A stretch of DNA of 64,000 nucleotides, taken from the NCBI GenBank assembly GCA_032158295.1, contig CM063246.1, positions 5,981,491-6,045,490 on the forward strand. Reading direction: 5' to 3'. Below the pieces are notes generated by a model. It saw only the letters and a program-made list of their open reading frames with translations, did no database searches and had not been told where the DNA came from. Both the position numbers and the translations under genes were made by a program. Below, in pieces: positions 37,501-43,500 of the stretch (positions within the stretch are counted from its first letter, which is position 1; each line of letters opens with the position of its first letter). The DNA is from Pycnopodia helianthoides (taxonomy: Eukaryota > Echinodermata > Asteroidea > Forcipulatida > Asteriidae).

Positions 37501-40500
37501 TGTGTTACCTTTATTGGGTTACTCTGTTGTACTCTGTTTGCTTATATCCATTGTATGTTGCCTAGTGTGGTAAAAATATCGCTGAACTGAACTGAACAAA
37601 GAATAAATGTCATTGTTCTTATCGCCATTCGAGCTTTAACATGAAGGATGTATTTAATGCTATTAGGTGAACTGAATATAAATTTTGAAGTCGTCGCGTG
37701 AGAACTATAAGGTCCTTAACAAACGTGATGGACAAAAGGTCGTTAACAATTTTCTTTTTAAAGCCTATAAAACAAAATAATAAAATACAACTATCAGAAA
37801 TTAATGTTTCCTTATAAGGAAACATTAATTTCTGGTAGTTGTATTTTTTTATTTTGTTTTATAGGCTTTAAAAAAAATTGTTAACGACCTTTTGTCCATC
37901 ACGTTTGTTAAGGACCTTATAGTACTGAGCCGACGAATATTGTATGTACCATTGTATTAATTGAAATGCGGGTCCACCGACTGGCTTCTTTCGAGTTACG
38001 TTGGTGGGTCTCTTGTTTTATCTCACAATTATTTGCGTTAAGTTCGAGAGGTGTCAGTGCAATTGCATTTTTTATATATATATTTTTTTAAGTTTATTAT
38101 TTTATTGTTTTGTATATACAGCTAGGTTGGTGTGTTAGGTCAATATTTATGTGTCGTGGCCAAGCGGTTAACAACACTGGACTCAAGCTCTGGTGTTTCT
38201 GCTCAAAGTGTGGTTCGTGTCCCGGTCGTGGCGCTTGTGTCCTAGATACTTTACAATATTGTTTTTGTCCATCGGGTAGTGCACGTAAAATAACCATAAC
38301 ACATAGCAAGCACCCATGCTTACAGGTTCCTCGGGCTTGCAAGCTACAGTGATTAAGTTCACTTAGGAGGCATCATTGGTTTCATCACCATACGTTTACA
38401 ATATTAACATTAGGCCTAATAATACAAAATATACCTGTATGGTTTGAAACTGTTATTATTTTTTACTATTGCACGTTTTGTATGGTCTCTCATGGTGTTT
38501 CCAGATTTGTCTTTCCAACGCAACCCTCAGAAAGAACAAACTGTTTCCATCGGACTGACTTTTTAGAATTATGTTTTCAATGGTTGCAGGCACACCATCA
38601 ATGGTGCATGGGATCGTGAGGGATGTGAGATGCAGAGTACCAGCCAAACTAGGACCATTTGTCTTTGTTACCATATGACACACTTTGCCATTGTTATGGA
38701 ACCGCTACCAGAACCGGTAAAAATATACCTTAAAAGTCCCTTGGACTTCCAGTTCTTTGATTGCTTTGGAGTGCTCTGTTAAAAAGGGCAAAATGATTGA
38801 TTTATATTTACTGTTTCTTCCGTACTCTTGTATTTTGCACGTCCTCTTTTTTTATGTTCTGTCGATTTCTGATCCGTCCAGTTTGTGAAATTGCTGTGGG
38901 TGTTGTTGTTATTGTCTTTTTGTTTTTTGTGTGTATTTATTTGTTTGTTTGTTTGTTGGGGTGTTTGTTTGTTTGTTTGTTTGTTTGTTTGTTTGTTTGT
39001 TTGTTTGATTGTTTTAATTAGGAGTAAACCTATCCCCAGGATCCCTTTTGCAAAGTAAAGTAATTGATTCACTAAAAGTAGTACAACTTCAGTTATATGT
39101 TATAGTTTACCTGTAGGTTCAAATTCAATATAGGCCTACTTGCATCTGAATAAGCGCTTAATTTGTTAGCGGTAGGTTTACAATAATTTTACACCATTCT
39201 GTAGTTTTTATACTTATCTGTTTATTTGAGATTGTGTCAATTAATTAAATTAAAATAATTAACCGACACTTTTAAAGAGCATTTTTATTTGTCTAATGAG
39301 GTCTATGACGACCATGCAGTTGTCCTACGATGGTTAGTCAGGTGCCTTGTCGGAGTGTCTGTATTCTGCCTCGTTGTTCTCATCGTCACCTATGTTGCTT
39401 CAAAGTAAGTGATATGATTTCTGTTATAATTTCCCCTTTAGAAGTAGATGATAGAAAAAAAGTAATGATAATCGTAACAACTCATTTTCAAACTCGAGGC
39501 TTTAAAAAAAAAAAAAAAAAAAAAAAAATCATGATAAAATAAAACATTAATGTTTCTTCTTAAAAGGCGATAAGGGTCGAATTTCTTTATAATTATGTGT
39601 TGTGCAATTTAATAAACTAACAGCTGTTGTAGTGCAAAACAAGATACCAATTTTTCAGAACCGCATTTATGCCCACTCAACAGTACTTATAATAGTTTCA
39701 TTTTAATTGTTATTTAGACGTCTTCACACCCTTCGACACTCCCTTCATCTGAACCTCTGCCTGGCCTGTCTGCTTGCTTCAATATCATTCGCCCTGTCTG
39801 AATTCACAGCAAACAGTCAGGTATTTGTACCTTACAATAATTTGATAGAACTGCACGTTACATCTTTTTTTTCCTGTGACGCTAAGCACAACTCTTAATG
39901 ATTACGTACATGATTTGCTTGCTGCCGGGTAATGTCAGCACACCCTGAATATGTCGAACTTTTCAAATTTATTTAAAACCGGTTTTAAAACCCAAACATT
40001 TTTTATTAAGAAGCTTTGTTTAAAACGAATACTTTTTGAGTAATGATAGCTTTGCAGTGACGTGACATGCACTCAGCTGCTACTGTCTGCCACGCTAGAT
40101 ATTTTCCGTGTTGGGAGTCAAATTGCACGTCGAAATACTTATGGTAAGCGTTTAAACAACGCTTTATAGTTAATCGTAGAGCAACGTGGATAAAGGTGCG
40201 TCCGAAATTGCGGCTACGGTCATGGCTACGGCTACGGCTGGATTGCCACGACATCATACGCTGAACTACCGGACGTCCTTAACAACACCCTTACCACGTG
40301 ACTGTGTGCGCCATAGCCGGTCAATGACCAGAGGCAAGATCACAGTTCATTACGGTAACCATGACCGGCAAGATGGCTGCCGTTGCGGTAGTCGGGGCCA
40401 GTAACGTCAGCTGAAAAACCTCTATAGTCGTCAGCGTAGCTTTAGCTGTCGATTCTGCTACGGCCTAACACTTGGGGACCTTGACTCCAAATAATGCGCA

Positions 40501-43500
40501 ACCAAGATTTTTGCGATGATGACTTCAGGTGAAGTGGGTCAATTGCCATTGTTTTTAACATCAAACATTTTTCACTAAGGTAAACAAACTTAATGAGTTG
40601 TGTTCTCTTTAACCTGATGGCATTTCTTAACAAACGAAAAGCACACTTTACTAATATTTTGTTAAATTATTTTCCCCTTGTCCTGTTAGGAACTGTGTCT
40701 TGTGAGTGGAGCAACAATGCATTATTTCTACCTTACTGTAATCATGTGGCTGACCATGGAGTCATTCCAATTATATTCCGATACATCAGTCGAAGGCATT
40801 AATGCTAATGATGCTACGCAAGGCTTTGCAGTGTTTAGGAACCGCATGGGTTTCTATATGATTGGTGGATGGGGTATGTATAATTACTATTGCAATCTTT
40901 TTACTCTGAAGGGTCACACTGCCTTCGGATTGGACGCTTTGGGGCTATAAAAGGCATTTTTTAAGAAACGAATGTGGATTCACAGAAATATCCCTCAAAA
41001 TTGTGTGGTTTTCCTGATACTACGTGAACTAACACGGTCCGCCATTTTGTTGAACCGAATTTTAGACTCCACAAATTTACAAACCATGTTAGTTCACAAG
41101 TAAAAGGAAAACCCTACAATTTCAAGAGATTTTGGGGTACAACATTGTATTTTACTTTTAAAACACCTTTCCAACCATGCTAATTTCATAACAAACGCTT
41201 TTTATGGTCAAAGCATCCAATCCAATGTGTCCCTTTAAGCTGGCCAAAGGAAATGAACTACCCTAGCTCTCCTTTTCAATAATATGATACCTTTAACATG
41301 ACATCTATTATTATTACCTGCTTGCGTGGGTTTTCCCCATTTGGGGTTTTCTTCCCACATTTAAAACTGAACCTTATCTTCTTGTTTCTCATTTATCCTG
41401 TTATTGGCGCTTATTGTGCTGTTGGTTGTGTAATGAAATAAATAAAGTTCTTCTTTCAAAAAACATGCCTTTCCAACCAACCTTCCCCAAGCAGTACACC
41501 GCTGTGTTTCGGGAATTGTTATACTACATTATTTATGTGCATCTTTGTCTCCTTTGTTAGGTATTCCAGCAGTGACAGTGGGATCAGTCCTGGGTGTCTC
41601 CCTAGACGTGTACAAACCTCAACGCTACGATCTGTGAGTAGAGTTTTGACCGTGTACGACTTGAAAAAGGGGGAAGAGAATACAAAATCCCCCCTAAAAG
41701 ATCAAATGAAATGAGAAAATACAAAGATGAATACATTCGTAGGCGTGGGGGTTTGTCAATTGACGTTACAGTTCTTACATTGACATTATATTATTTGGTA
41801 TGAATAATGCCACGCGAAACCATTAAAACGTTGGAAAACCTTTTGATTTCACATCAACGGTTTGACTTGAATACTTTAAACATAATTATTTGAGTTCGAG
41901 TTGAGTTTATTAGGCTCTTCTTTGTATTTTCATCCCCCCTTGCGTGACACTTCAGCAGCACCATGATCTTGTACCCCTATTGACACACCTATTGGAACAC
42001 CTATTGACATACCTATTGGCCCAACCATTGTCCCAGCATTGGCCCGACTATTGATACACGTCTCAAATTTTCGTGTCCTTAATTTCAGGTGCTGGATTGT
42101 TGAGGAGGATGGAATGCTGTGGTCATTTTCTGCTCCATGCTGTTTGGCATTCTGCGTAAGTCACTGTATATTCACATAGATGATAGGGGAATTGGTTAAG
42201 TAGGTGAACTGGGTATACAAATGGATGGATCGAGTTGTGGGAATTGTTGGTGTGAGTGGTGGAATAAGTTTGGGAATTGTTAAAGTGTGTGTTAAATGGT
42301 GGAGTGGTTGTTGAGATGGTGGAGTGGGTGTGGAGATGGTGGAGTGGGTATGGAGACATGTGGGAGTGGATGTGGAGATGGTGGAGTGGGTTTGGGGACA
42401 TTTGAGAGTGGGTGTGGAGATGGTGGAGATGGTCTGTGGATATGTGGGAGTGGGTGTGGAGATGGTGGAGATGGTCTGTGGGAGTGGGTGTAGAGATGGC
42501 GGAGTGGGTGTTGAGATCGTGGAGTGGTTTGGGGATATTTGGGAGTGGGTGTGGAAATGGTGGAGTGGGTGTGGATATGGTGTGGTGGGTTTGGGGATAT
42601 GTTGGAGTGGGTGTGGAGATGGTGTAGATGGTCTGTGGATATGTGGGAGTGGGTGTGGAGATTGTGGAGTGGGTTCGGGGATAATGAGTGGGTGTTGGTA
42701 TATGTGGGAGCGGGTGTGGGAATGATTGGAGTATAATTTTGAAGGGATGGAGTTTTTGTGCAGATACGTGGAATTGGTCGGGAATAGGTGAGGTAGGGAA
42801 GGGGTAAAGAAGGGGTTTGATTTGATTGGACAATTGAGTACATTAACATGCTAATCCCAACACACCATTTTAATGTTAATTTAAGCAACTCCCTCGTAGA
42901 AGTTACAGCTTGATGTAAATGAAGAAAGTGATCTGAGACAAATTTTGTGATCCATTTAAATGTTTTAACCAATGTGAACAATGCTGGAACATTTTATCGA
43001 TCGTTGCAGGTGAATCTAGTAGTGTTGATCACGGTGATTAGGTCTACAGACAGCACAGTCCGGGACCAGGATGTTAAAACAGGGTTCAGGTGGAGATATA
43101 TACCTCATACATTTTGTAACAATAATATGTAGTTGTTGTTTTATAACACTGCTTTTTTATACTTTACTTTTAAAACTGTATACTGCATTGTGCCTTATGA
43201 TAAATTTAATTGTATTGTTTCAAACTGATGTGCATAGTTTATACTGTTATTAATATGGTTTTCCCCGTCTATTTCAGCAAAAATAAATCTATTGCGTTCA
43301 AATTCACAGATTTTTGCCTAATTCGATCAGACTAGAATCCCTGTTTAGCTACAACTGCAATTAATGTCGCTTCGTGCACAATTTGTAAATTCTTTCTCTT
43401 CATTCGGATTCGCTTCAATAACTATATTCAATTTTAAGGCAATCAAGTCGACATTTCACAAATCTGCAGTTGAATACCTATGAATGACCCTTAACAATTG

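Noticed and set aside
42123..42981. Open frames of 229 and 236 residues on the minus strand and several on the plus strand
   Set aside because: They translate the G-rich minisatellite (HTHSHIS and WEWVWRW type repeats) in several frames at once; composition explains the lack of stops.
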